This document shows positions 1 through 8,845 of a stretch of DNA of 64,000 nt, in pieces (within the stretch, counting starts at the first letter, position 1; each line of letters opens with the position of its first letter). Under the pieces are notes generated by a model. That model was not told the DNA's origin, did not search any database, and worked only from the letters and a program-made list of their open reading frames with translations. This DNA is from Streptomyces huiliensis. Lineage in GTDB: Bacteria; Actinomycetota; Actinomycetes; Streptomycetales; Streptomycetaceae. The DNA lies in NCBI RefSeq assembly GCF_020037025.1, contig NZ_JAIQLH010000008.1:62001-126000 (forward strand), read 5' to 3'. The position numbers and the translations under genes are program-made.

Positions 1-1259
1 AGGAGGCCCGCCGCCTGGAGGCCGAACGGCAGGCGGAGGAGGCGCGGCAGCGCGCCGAGGAGGCGCGCCGGCTCGCGGACGAGGAGCGCCGTCGCCGTGA
101 GGCGGAGGAGCGCGCCCGGGCCGCCGAGCAGGAGCGGCTGCGCAAGCAGGCCGAGGAGGAGGCGCGGCTGCGCGCCGAGGCCGAGGAGCGGCGCCGGGAG
201 AAGCAGCGGAAGGCCGAGGAGGCGCTGCTGCGCGCGGAGGCGGCGCGGACGGCGGCGGATGGTGCTGCTGCGGACGGTGTTGCCGCGGGCGAGGCCGGCG
301 CTGATGATGCTGCCGGTCCTGATGACGTGCCCACGGTCGAGCAGTCGGCGGTGAAGGCGGAGGCGGCTGATCTCTCGAAGCGGGCGAAGGCGCCGGACGC
401 GGAGCGGACCGAGCAGCTCCGGGTCCCGCCCGTGCACCGGCCGGACCCGCGCGAGACGCTGCTCATGCGGGACGCCGACGAGACGGTGACCGTTCAGTCG
501 CCGCTGGTGCACCGCAAGGATCCGCGGGAAGCGGACAAGGGATCGACCCACGCCGAGGAGGCCGGTGCGGAGGACGTGACGGCCGTGCTGCCGACCACCG
601 GTCCTGCGCGGCCCGCCAAGGAGCCGGCCGGCGAGCCCGCCGGTGAGCCCGCCGGAGCCGAGGACGAGACCGCGTACCTGCCGCCCGTGCGCTCGGACGA
701 GCCCGCGCCGGCCGAGGGCGCTGCTGCTGCCCCTGCTGTTCCTGATGCCGTCGATTCCGGTGGTGCCGAGGACGAGACGACGGTGCTGCCCCCGGTGCCG
801 ACCCTTCCGCCGCCGGTGCAGCGGGTCACGTGGGGCATGCGGTCGGGAAAGAACGACGCCTCCGCTGACGCCGACGCGGCCGGTACTGCCGCGAAGGCCG
901 TCGGCCCGACGGACGCCGGGCGGGCCGAGGACCCGGTGGACCGGGTTCCGGACTGGCTGTTCCGGCCCGAGGAGTCCGGCGGTGCCGTGGCGCCGGCGGG
1001 TTCCGAAGAGCGCGCTCCGGCGGACGACGCGGACGGCATGCGCACGCGCGAGATGCCGCGCCCCGGCGCCGAGGCGGACGCCCCGGCGGACGCGGCGGAC
1101 AAGGAGCGCAAGGCCCGGCGCCGCCCGGAGTGGGCCGAGGGCCGACGGGAGGGCGACGACGCCGAGGCGCCGACGCTCGCCGACGACCTCTTCGGCCGGC
1201 ACGACGGCGACAGCGACGGTGGTCCGGGCGGCGCTTCCGGGCGGCGCAAGGGCCGCTGA
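1..1259 (+). CDS. tmk: C-terminal tail of a probable thymidylate kinase (tmk) fusion protein, 5' truncated
   Basis: Open frame enters from the left edge (first complete codon at base 3) and stops at 1257-1259, so only about 418 C-terminal residues are visible. The first ~75 residues are an uninterrupted Glu/Arg/Ala heptad-like helix, probably a coiled coil. The rest is low-complexity and acidic, with repeated phrases EDVTAVLP, EDETAYLPPV and EDETTVLPPV, paired HRPDPRE/HRKDPRE, and a basic end (GRRKGR). No catalytic domain is in view. The identity rests on context: Streptomyces carry a very long Tmk with such a charged tail directly upstream of holB, and holB follows here 132 bp later. Known of the family: dTMP kinase makes dTDP. 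The tail's role is unknown. A different long coiled-coil protein cannot be excluded. Confidence 0.6.
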   Translation, partial: EARRLEAERQAEEARQRAEEARRLADEERRRREAEERARAAEQERLRKQAEEEARLRAEAEERRREKQRKAEEALLRAEAARTAADGAAADGVAAGEAGADDAAGPDDVPTVEQSAVKAEAADLSKRAKAPDAERTEQLRVPPVHRPDPRETLLMRDADETVTVQSPLVHRKDPREADKGSTHAEEAGAEDVTAVLPTTGPARPAKEPAGEPAGEPAGAEDETAYLPPVRSDEPAPAEGAAAAPAVPDAVDSGGAEDETTVLPPVPTLPPPVQRVTWGMRSGKNDASADADAAGTAAKAVGPTDAGRAEDPVDRVPDWLFRPEESGGAVAPAGSEERAPADDADGMRTREMPRPGAEADAPADAADKERKARRRPEWAEGRREGDDAEAPTLADDLFGRHDGDSDGGPGGASGRRKGR

Positions 1260-1391
1260 GCGACCGCGGGCGCCCGCCGCTTACGGGCGGGTGGACCGCG
1301 GCGGGAGCCTGGCCCGGGCCCCGTTGTCAGTGGTCTGCCCCACAATGGGTGACCGGGCAGACCGCAGGACGAACGGGCGCGGAGGACAGCC

Positions 1392-2630
1392 ATGGCGGTA
1401 TGGGACGACCTGGTCGGACAGGACCGGGTCACGGAGCAGCTCTCCGCTGCCGCCTGTGACGCGGACGCGCTGGTCACGGCCGTGGAAGCCGGTCGCGCGG
1501 CGGGGCAGGACGCGGCGCCCGCCGACGTGTCCGGCTCTAGGATGACGCACGCGTGGCTGTTCACCGGACCGCCCGGTTCCGGCCGGGCGACCGCCGCCCG
1601 CGCCTTCGCGGCGGCCCTGCAGTGCGTCAGCCCGGACCGGGCGCTGCCCGGCGGCGGCCCCGGCTGCGGGTTCTGCGACGGCTGCCACACGACGCTCGTC
1701 GGCACCCACGCCGACGTCGAGATCGTCCGTACGGACCTGCTCTCGATCGGCGTCAAGGAGACCCGCGACCTCGTCCGGCGCGCCCAGCTCTCGCCGGCCG
1801 GCGGCCGGTGGCAGGTGATCGTGCTGGAGGACGCCGACCGCCTCACCGAGGGCGCGGGCAACGTGCTGCTCAAGGCCGTGGAGGAGCCCGCTCCGCGGAC
1901 CGTCTGGCTGCTGTGCGCCCCCTCGCTGGAAGACGTGCTCCCGACGATCCGCTCCCGCTGCCGGTCCCTGACCCTGCGCACGCCGTCCACCGCGGCCGTC
2001 GCGGACGTGCTCGTCCGGCGGGACGGCATCGAGCCGGAGCTGGCCGGCCGGGTCGCCCGCGCCACGCAGGGCCACATCGGCCGGGCCCGCCGCCTGGCCA
2101 CGGACGAGCGGGCTCGCGCGCGCCGCGCCTCGGTGCTCAAGCTGCCGCTCCGGGTCGACGACGTGGGTGGCTGCCTGAAGGCGGCGCAGGAGCTGATCGA
2201 CGCGGCGGCCGAGGACGCCAAGCAGGTCGCCGAGGAGGTCGACACCAAGGAGACCGAGGAGCTGAGGGCCGCCCTCGGGGCCGCGGCCGGCACCGGCGGC
2301 CGCCTGCCGCGCGGCACGGCCGGCGCCATGAAGGAACTCCAGGACAAGCAGAAGCGCCGGTCCACCCGTACCCAGCGCGACAGCCTGGACCTGGCCCTGA
2401 CCGAGCTCACCGGCTTCTACCGCGACGTCCTCGCCCTCCAGCTCGGCTCCCGCGTCGAACTGGCCAACGACGACGACCGGGACACCCTCCGGCGCATCGC
2501 CTCCGCCTCACGCCCCGAGCACACCCTGCGCCGCATCGAGGCCATCGCCGCCTGCCGCCAGGCCCTCGACCGCAACGTGGCCCCCCTGCTCGCCGTCGAG
2601 GCCATGACGATGGCCCTGCGGGCGGGGTGA
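1392..2630 (+). CDS. holB: DNA polymerase III subunit delta'
   Basis: 412 aa. Clamp-loader subunit of the replicative polymerase, cytoplasmic. The N-terminal AAA+ domain carries a P-loop at residues 59-67, GPPGSGRAT, in which the usual Lys is Arg65. This fits delta', which generally does not hydrolyse ATP. A four-Cys zinc module follows (C78, C92, C95, C98), then GTHADVE and a sensor-like SRCRSL segment. The C-terminal half (from about residue 230) is helical, matching the collar domain, with a charged Lys/Glu insert near 275-330. Start ATG is 5 bases after GGAGGA at 1381-1386. It lies downstream of the tmk-like gene, the usual actinobacterial pairing. The gene ends 75 bp before a strong hairpin. 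Confidence 0.93.
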   Translation: MAVWDDLVGQDRVTEQLSAAACDADALVTAVEAGRAAGQDAAPADVSGSRMTHAWLFTGPPGSGRATAARAFAAALQCVSPDRALPGGGPGCGFCDGCHTTLVGTHADVEIVRTDLLSIGVKETRDLVRRAQLSPAGGRWQVIVLEDADRLTEGAGNVLLKAVEEPAPRTVWLLCAPSLEDVLPTIRSRCRSLTLRTPSTAAVADVLVRRDGIEPELAGRVARATQGHIGRARRLATDERARARRASVLKLPLRVDDVGGCLKAAQELIDAAAEDAKQVAEEVDTKETEELRAALGAAAGTGGRLPRGTAGAMKELQDKQKRRSTRTQRDSLDLALTELTGFYRDVLALQLGSRVELANDDDRDTLRRIASASRPEHTLRRIEAIAACRQALDRNVAPLLAVEAMTMALRAG

Positions 2631-2705
2631 GGCCAGAGACGGAGAGCGGAACGGCCGGGCACTTCGATGCCCGGCCCGCGCGGCGCCGCCTGTGCCACAA
2701 CGAAA

Positions 2706-2738
2706 AAACCCAGGTCACACTGGGTGTGACCTGGGTTT
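2706..2738 (-). terminator. Intrinsic terminator of tRNA-Thr
   Basis: Perfect 15-bp stem (2706-2720 with 2724-2738) and a 3-base loop. Read on the minus strand the stem is followed by six T residues, as expected for a factor-independent terminator just 3' of the tRNA. On the plus strand the hairpin could also stop holB transcripts but has only three T residues. Confidence 0.88.
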
Positions 2739-2744
2739 CGCCGG

Positions 2745-2818
2745 AGCCGCCTGCGGGATTTGAACCCGCGACCTACGCATTACGAGTGCGTTGCTCTGGC
2801 CAACTGAGCTAAGGCGGC
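2745..2818 (-). tRNA. tRNA-Thr (anticodon CGT)
   Basis: Cloverleaf on the minus strand, 74 nt: 7-bp acceptor GCCGCCT/AGGCGGC, D-arm with AGCTCAGTTGG, anticodon loop CTCGTAA flanked by a 5-bp stem (ACGCA/TGCGT), and T-arm GCGGG-TTCAAAT-CCCGC. Anticodon CGT reads ACG threonine codons. The 3' CCA is not encoded (CCG follows the discriminator T). A terminator lies 6 bases downstream. Confidence 0.96.
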
Positions 2819-2941
2819 AGTGCTGCCGGGCCGAGATCGGCATCAGCAGCGGGCCCAAGTCTACACAGTTCCGGAGGGTGCTCCGTACCGGGCGGTCCTA
2901 CGGGCTGATGAGCAGGCCAGAGCGGGGGCGGGGAAGGGGGG

Positions 2942-4561
2942 TCAGGAGCAGCGGAGGCCGGAGCGAGGGGGTGTGCCGGTGAGGAGGTAGGAGTCGATCG
3001 CGGAGTCCACGCAGGAGCTGCCGCGGGTGTAGGCGGTGTGGCCGTCGCCGTCGTAGGTGAGGAGGTGGCCGGAGGAGAGCTGGGAGGCGAGGGAGCGGGC
3101 CCAGGGGTAGGGGGTGGCGGGGTCGCGGGTGGTGCCGACGACGAGGATGGGCGCCGCGCCGCGGGCCGTGATGCGGTGGGGGTGGCCGGTGGCGTGCGTG
3201 GGCCAGTACGCGCAGCTCAGGGAGGCCCAGGCGAGGACTTCGCCGAGCACCGGCGAGGCCTTGCGGAAGGCCGGGAGCGCCTGGCGGACGTCGTCCGGGC
3301 CGTGGAAGGCGGGGGGTGCGTCCAGGCAGTTCACGGCGGCGTTGGCGGCCATGAGGTTGGAGTACGAGCCCTTCGCGTTCCGCTCGTAGTAGGCGTCGGA
3401 GAGGGCGAGGAGCACGGAGCCGTTGTCGGCGGCCGCCAGGGCCAGGGCCTTGCGGAGGGCGGGCCAGGCGGCCTCGTCGTACATGGCCGCGATCACGCCG
3501 GTCGTCGCCAGGCCCTCGGTCAGCCGGCGCGGCTGGCCGGTGGGGAGCGGGTGGGCGTCGACCTTCGCGAGGAAGGAGCGCAGGCGGTTCCCGGCGTCCT
3601 CGGGGCCGCGGGTGCCCAGCGGGCAGTCGGTGTGGCGTGCGCAGTCGCGGGCGAAGGCGGTGAACGCGGTCTGGAACCCGGCCGCCTGTTCGCGGTTGAC
3701 GCGCTCCTGGTCGAGCGAGGGGTCCAGGGCGCCGTCCAGCACCAGCCGGCCGACGCGGGACGGGAAGAGCTCGGCGTAGGTGGCGCCGAGGAAGGTGCCG
3801 TAGGAGGCGCCGACGTAGTGCAGTTTCTCGTCGCCGAGCAGGGCCCGCAGGACGTCCATGTCCCGGGCCGCCTCGACGGTGGAGACGTGGCGCAGGACTC
3901 TGCCGGCCCGGGCCGCGCAGCCGTTGGCGAACTTCTTCAGGTTCGCCACGAAGCGGCGGGTCTCCACGGAGTTCTGCGGGGTGGGGTCGGACTGGGCGTA
4001 GCCGTCCATCTCGCCGTCCGACAGACAGGTGACCGGGGTGCTGCGGCCGACGCCGCGCGGGTCCACGGCGACGAGGTCGTAGCGGGCCCGGACGGACGAC
4101 GGGTACTTCGCGGCCACGTGGCCCTGCAGGTAGCCGATCGCCGAGCCGCCCGGTCCGCCCGGGTTGACCAGCAGGGACCCCAGGCGTTTGCCGGGTCCGG
4201 CGGCCTTTTTGCGGGACACGGCGAGGGTGATGTCGCCGCCGCGGGGGACGGAGTAGTCCAGCGGCACCTTCATGTCCGCGCAGTCGAACGCGGCGCTCTT
4301 TCCGCTGCCGCAGGAGTGCCAGCGCAGTTTCTGGGCGTAGTACGGCCGCAGGGGTTCCGCGAGCGCGGCGAGGTCGGTGTCGGTCGCGTCGGTCGCGCGG
4401 GAGGTGTCGGTGGTCGTCGTCTGGACGGACGCGCCGGGGGCGTCGGGGTCCATTGGCGCGGCCGCGGCCGGTCCGGGGCCGCCGGCGGCCAGCGCGGAGA
4501 GCAGGAGGGCCGCGGCGGCGGCCAGGGTGCCGGAGGTACGGAGCAGGCGGCTGTTGTCCAT
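2942..4561 (-). CDS. Secreted alpha/beta hydrolase, TAP-type (tripeptidyl aminopeptidase-like)
   Basis: 539 aa. Predicted exported serine peptidase of the Streptomyces TAP/Slp family, which removes N-terminal peptides from extracellular proteins. An N-terminal signal peptide (hydrophobic Ala/Leu run at residues 12-28, AAAA-type cleavage near 35) is followed by an oxyanion segment NPGGPGGS (133-140), nucleophile GASYG (Ser253), acid Asp480 in TTRDPATPY and His508 in DGDGHTAY. Several cysteines could form disulfides. I chose the ATG at 4559-4561 because AGAGGGA lies just upstream and the signal peptide begins there; an in-frame extension of 50 residues to 4711 has no signal character. Convergent with holB across the tRNA. 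Confidence 0.88.
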   Translation of the reverse strand: MDNSRLLRTSGTLAAAAALLLSALAAGGPGPAAAAPMDPDAPGASVQTTTTDTSRATDATDTDLAALAEPLRPYYAQKLRWHSCGSGKSAAFDCADMKVPLDYSVPRGGDITLAVSRKKAAGPGKRLGSLLVNPGGPGGSAIGYLQGHVAAKYPSSVRARYDLVAVDPRGVGRSTPVTCLSDGEMDGYAQSDPTPQNSVETRRFVANLKKFANGCAARAGRVLRHVSTVEAARDMDVLRALLGDEKLHYVGASYGTFLGATYAELFPSRVGRLVLDGALDPSLDQERVNREQAAGFQTAFTAFARDCARHTDCPLGTRGPEDAGNRLRSFLAKVDAHPLPTGQPRRLTEGLATTGVIAAMYDEAAWPALRKALALAAADNGSVLLALSDAYYERNAKGSYSNLMAANAAVNCLDAPPAFHGPDDVRQALPAFRKASPVLGEVLAWASLSCAYWPTHATGHPHRITARGAAPILVVGTTRDPATPYPWARSLASQLSSGHLLTYDGDGHTAYTRGSSCVDSAIDSYLLTGTPPRSGLRCS

Positions 4562-5418
4562 CGGCAGGTCCCTCTGTGTGGCAGACAGGTGGGCGTGCGG
4601 CGTACGGCGTGCGGAAACCACGGGAGACGTGGTGCTTCTGCCCGCATACGGGCGGGTTCGCGGGCCGTACCGGGCCGGGCACGGGTGTACGGAGCGTATC
4701 CGGGCGGACACCGGAAAGGGGTAGTCCCGGCGGTCAGGTCGCCTCGTACGAGTGAGGATTCACCCGGGTTGTGGTGTCCTCGGGCCTCCTGTGCTCGGCC
4801 GGTCGGCGGGGGGTGTCGGGGGCGCCGGGGGCGTCGGGAGTGTTGGGAGTGCCGAGGGTGTCGGGAGGTGTCCGCGCGAGGGTTTTCCCAAGGGCGTGAG
4901 GGTTTTCCCGAGGGATTTCTGCGGCCTCTTGACTCTGGGCATATGAGGAGCAAACTGGTCATACACCAGCCAACGGTGAGAGCCGCACCGTCGATGAAGA
5001 CGTTCATCGGCCCGAGTGACCCCCATCTCGTCGACTGGCCAGGCCCCCGGGAGAGCCCCTGCCGGGATCGGAGCCGCGGGCGACGGCCCGGACTCGCGGT
5101 CCGGTGTGGAGCACCGGGGGCTGACGTATGTCCGCCGTCGGGCGGCCGTACGTCGGCTGTCATGTGGCCGCCGTCGCATGGCCGCGGCCGTGTGCGGCTG
5201 CGAGGGGAATCTTTTCTTCCGGCTGGGGGACGGTTTACCTGTGCTGGCGCTGTGCCCAACTCTCCTGCGAATTCGCGCATTCGCCAGTGCGTAGAGGCAT
5301 GGCCCCCACCCCGCGTCGGAACCGCGACCGGCGCTCCGCATAATGGCGCGGTCGGCGAGAGTGGGGCCGGGTGGCGTGTTGCCGCCGGGTGGGGTGCCGA
5401 CGCGATACCGGGGGGAAC
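4562..5418. other. 857-bp intergenic region with short repeats, no convincing gene
   Basis: Divergent spacer between the TAP peptidase and the ABC exporter. It holds a G-rich GGGTGTCGG/GGCGTCGG-like simple repeat at about 4807-4870, two direct copies of GAGGGTTTTCCC near 4876-4915, a possible promoter -35 TTGACT at 4929-4934 without a clear -10, and a 7-bp inverted repeat CGATGAA-GACG-TTCATCG at 4992-5009. Open frames here have non-Streptomyces codon patterns and no ribosome binding site. The promoter of the exporter operon is probably in the last 200 bp, but I cannot fix it. Confidence 0.5.
4992..5009. promoter_or_regulatory. Possible operator: inverted repeat CGATGAA-N4-TTCATCG
   Basis: Perfect 7-bp arms with a 4-base centre, in the less GC-rich part of the divergent spacer about 410 bp upstream of the ABC exporter. 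The size and symmetry suit a dimeric repressor, but no regulator gene is adjacent. Confidence 0.3.
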
Positions 5419-6246
5419 ATGTCAGGCGAGCACGCCGTCGCGCCGTCGAATCACGCCGTCGCGCAGCAGGGTCACGCCATCGCGCTGGAAGGTGTCGGCA
5501 AGACCTACAACACCACGGGCGCCTCGCCCGCCGTCCGCGCGCTCGACGACGTCTCGGTGACGTTCGGGCGGGCCACGTTCACCGCCGTCATGGGCCCCTC
5601 GGGCTCCGGCAAGAGCACGCTGCTCCAGTGCGCCGCCGGTCTGGACCGGCCGGACGCGGGCCGGGTCCACGTGGACGGTGTCGATCTGGGACCGCTCTCC
5701 GAAAGACAACTGACCGAGTTTCGGCGCGAACGGATCGGCTTCGTCTTCCAGGCGTTCAACCTCCTCGGCTCCCTCACCGCCGCCCAGAACGTTGGTCTCC
5801 CGCTCCGGCTCGCCGGACGCCGTCCCGACCGCCGGGCGGTGCGCGAGGCTCTCGAACAGGTCGGACTGGCAGGGCGGGAGGGGCACCTGCCCTCCCAGAT
5901 GTCGGGCGGCCAGCAGCAGCGCGTCGCCATCGCCCGCGCCCTGATCGCGAAGCCACAGGTGGTGTTCGCGGACGAACCCACGGGCGCCCTCGACAGCGTC
6001 AGCGGACGCACCGTCCTCGAACTGCTCCGCACCCTCGTCGACGTCCGGGGCCGTACCGTCGTCATGGTGACCCACGACCCCGGGGCCGCCTCCTGGGCCG
6101 ACCGGGTCCTCTTCCTCGCCGACGGCCGCGTCCGCGACGAGCTTCACGGCGCCGGCGCCCAGCTGATCGCGGAGCGCATGGCCGGCCTCGAACCGGCCCG
6201 CGCCCACGCGGGGCCGCACGACCACACCTCGGGGAGACACCGTTGA
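5419..6246 (+). CDS. ABC transporter ATP-binding protein (MacB/LolD/FtsE type)
   Basis: 275 aa, cytoplasmic ATPase driving the FtsX-type permease encoded next. Walker A GPSGSGKST (59-67), Q-loop in FVFQAFNLL, signature SGGQQQRVAIARAL, Walker B VVFADEPTGALD, switch His in VMVTHD. The short loop pattern and FVFQAFNL are typical of the antimicrobial peptide/lipoprotein export subfamily. The N-terminus before the domain has a degenerate repeat (HAVA..., HAVAQQ, HAIA) encoded by near-identical 21-bp units at 5428-5490. The ATG at 5419 follows GGGGGAA; an in-frame ATG at 5371 lacks a ribosome binding site. The stop overlaps the next start (TTGA), so the pair should be translationally coupled. Confidence 0.92.
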   Translation: MSGEHAVAPSNHAVAQQGHAIALEGVGKTYNTTGASPAVRALDDVSVTFGRATFTAVMGPSGSGKSTLLQCAAGLDRPDAGRVHVDGVDLGPLSERQLTEFRRERIGFVFQAFNLLGSLTAAQNVGLPLRLAGRRPDRRAVREALEQVGLAGREGHLPSQMSGGQQQRVAIARALIAKPQVVFADEPTGALDSVSGRTVLELLRTLVDVRGRTVVMVTHDPGAASWADRVLFLADGRVRDELHGAGAQLIAERMAGLEPARAHAGPHDHTSGRHR

Positions 6247-8348
6247 GCGGCCCGAGCGGAACGCCGCGCGGACTGCCCTTCGCCCTCCTGCTCCCGGTCG
6301 CCGCCGCCTCGCTGCGCAAACGGTGGACCGCCTTCGCCGGCTCGTTCGTCGCGCTCACCCTCGGTGTCGCCCTGATCGGCGCCACCGGCCTGCTCACCGA
6401 GGCCGCCGCCGACGTGGAGAGCCCCGACCCGGCCGCCCCTTCGCTCAAGAAGCTGCTCACCTTCACGGCGGGCGTCTCCGGCTTCGTCTCCGTCTTCGTC
6501 GTCGCCTCCACCTTCGCGTTCGCGGTGGCCGCCCGCCGGCGCGAGACCGCGCTGCTGCGTGCCGTCGGAGCCACGCCCCGGCAGGTCAGAGGGCTGGTGC
6601 TGGGCGAGGCGCTGCTGGTCGCGCTGGTGGCGTCCGGGTGTGGTGCCCTGCTGGCGCCGGTCCTCGCGTCGCCGCTCGCCGACTGGCTCGTCCGGCGCGC
6701 CGTCGCCCCCAAGGGCTTCTCCGCCCCCACGACACCCGGCCCCCTGCTGATCGCGGTCGCCGTGGAGGTCGTCGTCGCCCTGCTGGGCGCCTGGGTCGCG
6801 GCCCGGCGGGCGGGCCGCGTGCGCCCCACCGAAGCGCTCGGCCAGGCGGCCGTGGACCGGGGGCGTACGACGGTCGGCCGCGTGCTGTGGGCCGTGCTCG
6901 CCCTCGCGGCCGCGGTCGCCGTCCCCCTGCTGCTGGCCGCGATGCCCGAACCGCTGCGGCGGGACCCCCAGTTGCGCGATCCGCGCAATCTGCCCGACTG
7001 GGCCCTGGTCTGCGACCTGCTGGCCATCTCCACGGTGGCGCTCCTGGCCCCGCTGCTGGTACCGCCGCTCGTACGGCTCCTCACCCTGCCGGTGCGGCTG
7101 TCCGCCGGCGCGATCGGGCTCCTCGCCCGGCAGAACGCGCTCACGGCCGTCCGTCGGACGGTGTCCACGGCCACGCCGGTGTTCCTCGTCGTCGCACTCG
7201 CCGGCAGCGTTGTCGGCTCCACCGCGGCGTTCGCCGAGGCGCGCGACGAGCAGACGCGGGCGGCCCTGCGCGCCGACTACGTCATCGAGGCGGACGGCCC
7301 GAAGGGCGTCCCGCCCGAGTTCACCCTGCCGGCCCCCGACGGCCGGGACGAAGGCCCGGAGGAGGGCGGCCGGGTGGGCGCGTTCGGCCGCATGGGGACG
7401 GGCGGCCGGATGGGGACGGGCGGCCGGATGGGCCTGGACGTCACCGCCGTGGGCGACACCCCGCTGACGGGCCTCGACGCGCGGGCCGGGAGCGGCGCGG
7501 CGGACGCGATGGTCACCACCGCCACGGTGGTCGACGGAGACATCACCAGGGCTTGGGAGCTGCCGGCCGAGGCCGGTTCCCTGGCCGACCTCAAGGGGCC
7601 CGGCACGGTGGCCGTCTCCACCGGGCTCGCGAAGAGCCGGCACTGGCGGCTCGGCGACCGCCTGTCCGCCGGCCTGGCCGACGGCACGACGGCCACCCTG
7701 CGGGTGGTCGCGGTCGTCCGTACACCGCTGAGCCTGAACGAGGTCCTCGTCCCGTACGCGGCGGTGGCGGGCCACGACCGGTCCCTGCGCGCCGACACCG
7801 TCTACCTGTCCGCCAGTACCAACGGGTCCGTCTCCGTGGCCTACGCGGCGGAGGACGACGGGGAAGACGCGAGCGGGGTGCGGTTGACGACCGCCGGTGA
7901 GTGGACGGGCGGCAACGACAGCCCGCAGAACCGCTACCTGTGGATCGCCCTGGCCGCCATCCTCGGGCCGGCCGTGCTCTACGCCCTCATCGCCGTCGTC
8001 AACACGATGGTCATGTCCACCGGCGACCGCCTCCGCGACTTCGCAACCCTGCGGCTCACGGGCGGCAGCGACCGCCAGGTCCTCGGCATGGTCGCCGGGG
8101 AGGCGGTCCTGACGACGGCGACGGCCGCGGCCCTCGGACTGCTGGTCACGCTCGCCACGCAGGCGACGACGGCCTGGCTCTACAACGGGTGGATCGACGG
8201 CGCGGCCGTCCCCGCCTTCCGGCTCCCGTGGGCGGTGACCTGCACGGCCGCCGGTACGTGCCTCGTCCTCGCGCTGCTCGCCTCGCTCGTCCCGGCCCGG
8301 CTCGCCCTGCGTGGACGGGCGTTGGACGCCGTCGGCGGGCGGGAGTGA
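6243..8348 (+). CDS. FtsX-like permease of an ABC exporter
   Basis: 701 aa. Membrane partner of the preceding ATPase. Two FtsX-type blocks: one transmembrane helix near 25-45 plus a three-helix cluster at about 80-185, then two further helices around 215-275, a soluble domain of roughly 270 residues, and a final three-helix cluster in the last 160 residues (LWIALAAILGPAVLYALIAV onward). The extracytoplasmic loop includes a perfect short repeat, GRMGTGGRMGTGGRM, encoded by tandem 18-bp units near 7388-7432. The start is TTG at 6243, inside the upstream stop codon, with GGGGAGA 5 bases before it. FtsX/MacB permeases move lipids, lipoproteins or peptides or signal to hydrolases; the substrate here is unknown. 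Confidence 0.87.
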   Translation: MSGPSGTPRGLPFALLLPVAAASLRKRWTAFAGSFVALTLGVALIGATGLLTEAAADVESPDPAAPSLKKLLTFTAGVSGFVSVFVVASTFAFAVAARRRETALLRAVGATPRQVRGLVLGEALLVALVASGCGALLAPVLASPLADWLVRRAVAPKGFSAPTTPGPLLIAVAVEVVVALLGAWVAARRAGRVRPTEALGQAAVDRGRTTVGRVLWAVLALAAAVAVPLLLAAMPEPLRRDPQLRDPRNLPDWALVCDLLAISTVALLAPLLVPPLVRLLTLPVRLSAGAIGLLARQNALTAVRRTVSTATPVFLVVALAGSVVGSTAAFAEARDEQTRAALRADYVIEADGPKGVPPEFTLPAPDGRDEGPEEGGRVGAFGRMGTGGRMGTGGRMGLDVTAVGDTPLTGLDARAGSGAADAMVTTATVVDGDITRAWELPAEAGSLADLKGPGTVAVSTGLAKSRHWRLGDRLSAGLADGTTATLRVVAVVRTPLSLNEVLVPYAAVAGHDRSLRADTVYLSASTNGSVSVAYAAEDDGEDASGVRLTTAGEWTGGNDSPQNRYLWIALAAILGPAVLYALIAVVNTMVMSTGDRLRDFATLRLTGGSDRQVLGMVAGEAVLTTATAAALGLLVTLATQATTAWLYNGWIDGAAVPAFRLPWAVTCTAAGTCLVLALLASLVPARLALRGRALDAVGGRE

Positions 8349-8403
8349 GACCGCCGGGGCTCCCGGGACGTCCGGGATGATGGCCGCAGCCCGACGGCCG
8401 TAT

Positions 8404-8426
8404 GCCGACGACGTTTCGGCGTCGGC
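8404..8426 (+). terminator. Hairpin after ABC exporter operon
   Basis: GCCGACG-N9-CGTCGGC, perfect 7-bp arms, 55 bp after the permease stop and before the next start. No T-tract, as is common in Streptomyces; may be an attenuator rather than a terminator. Confidence 0.4.
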
Positions 8427-8462
8427 TTGGACCACCGCACAGCCAGGAAAGACGGAAAGAAC

Positions 8463-8735
8463 GTGAACAACCCGAACCCCTCCGACCAGCCGAAGGACGC
8501 CGACGCCGGGCGGGACGGATCCTCGTCGCCGGACCAGCAGTTGGCGCTGTGCATGTCCCTCGGCCTGTCGGCCGGCCTCGCGCTCGGCTTGCTGTTCGAC
8601 AACATCGGGCTCGGCCTGTCCCTGGGCATGGGGGTGGGCAGCATGGTCGGCCTCGCCCTCCGCGCGCGGCGCGGGCAGGCGGAGGAGCCGGCGGGACCGG
8701 ACGGAGGGCAGGGCGGCCCCGTCGGCGGCGCCTGA
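8463..8735 (+). CDS. Small glycine-rich membrane protein, unknown function
   Basis: 90 aa from the GTG at 8463 (AGGAAAGA-type purine stretch just upstream). Residues 1-25 are polar (NPNPSDQPKDADAGRD). A Leu/Gly/Met-rich segment at about 30-65 (SLGLSAGLALGLLFDNIGLG, then SLGMGVGSMVGLAL) forms one or two glycine-zipper helices, and the tail is charged and Gly/Pro-rich. The pattern resembles small actinobacterial membrane proteins often annotated as hypothetical, with no enzymatic motif. An in-frame ATG at 8427 overlaps the hairpin and has no ribosome binding site. Confidence 0.65.
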   Translation: MNNPNPSDQPKDADAGRDGSSSPDQQLALCMSLGLSAGLALGLLFDNIGLGLSLGMGVGSMVGLALRARRGQAEEPAGPDGGQGGPVGGA

Positions 8736-8845
8736 CCGGTTCGTCGGCTGGCCGGATTCCTCTCCCGCCCGTTGCCGGGGACTTCCTCCCGCGCGATGAT
8801 CACGTCTCGCAGCGACTCGATCACGCAGAGGACTGGAGATCGGAC

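Noticed and set aside
494-2410. Long minus-strand frame opposite the tmk tail and holB
   Set aside because: High-GC shadow: Ser/Arg/Ala-rich translation, no ribosome binding site, overlaps two well-supported plus-strand genes.
4929-4960. TTGACT promoter in the spacer before the ABC exporter
   Set aside because: No acceptable -10 at 16-19 bases on either strand.
4760-5341. 193-residue minus-strand frame in the 857-bp spacer
   Set aside because: Arg/Pro/Ser-rich, starts without a ribosome binding site and runs through simple G-rich repeats.
3038-5560. 840-residue plus-strand frame opposite the TAP peptidase
   Set aside because: Antisense of a gene with clear catalytic motifs; translation is Gly/Arg/Val-rich without a domain.
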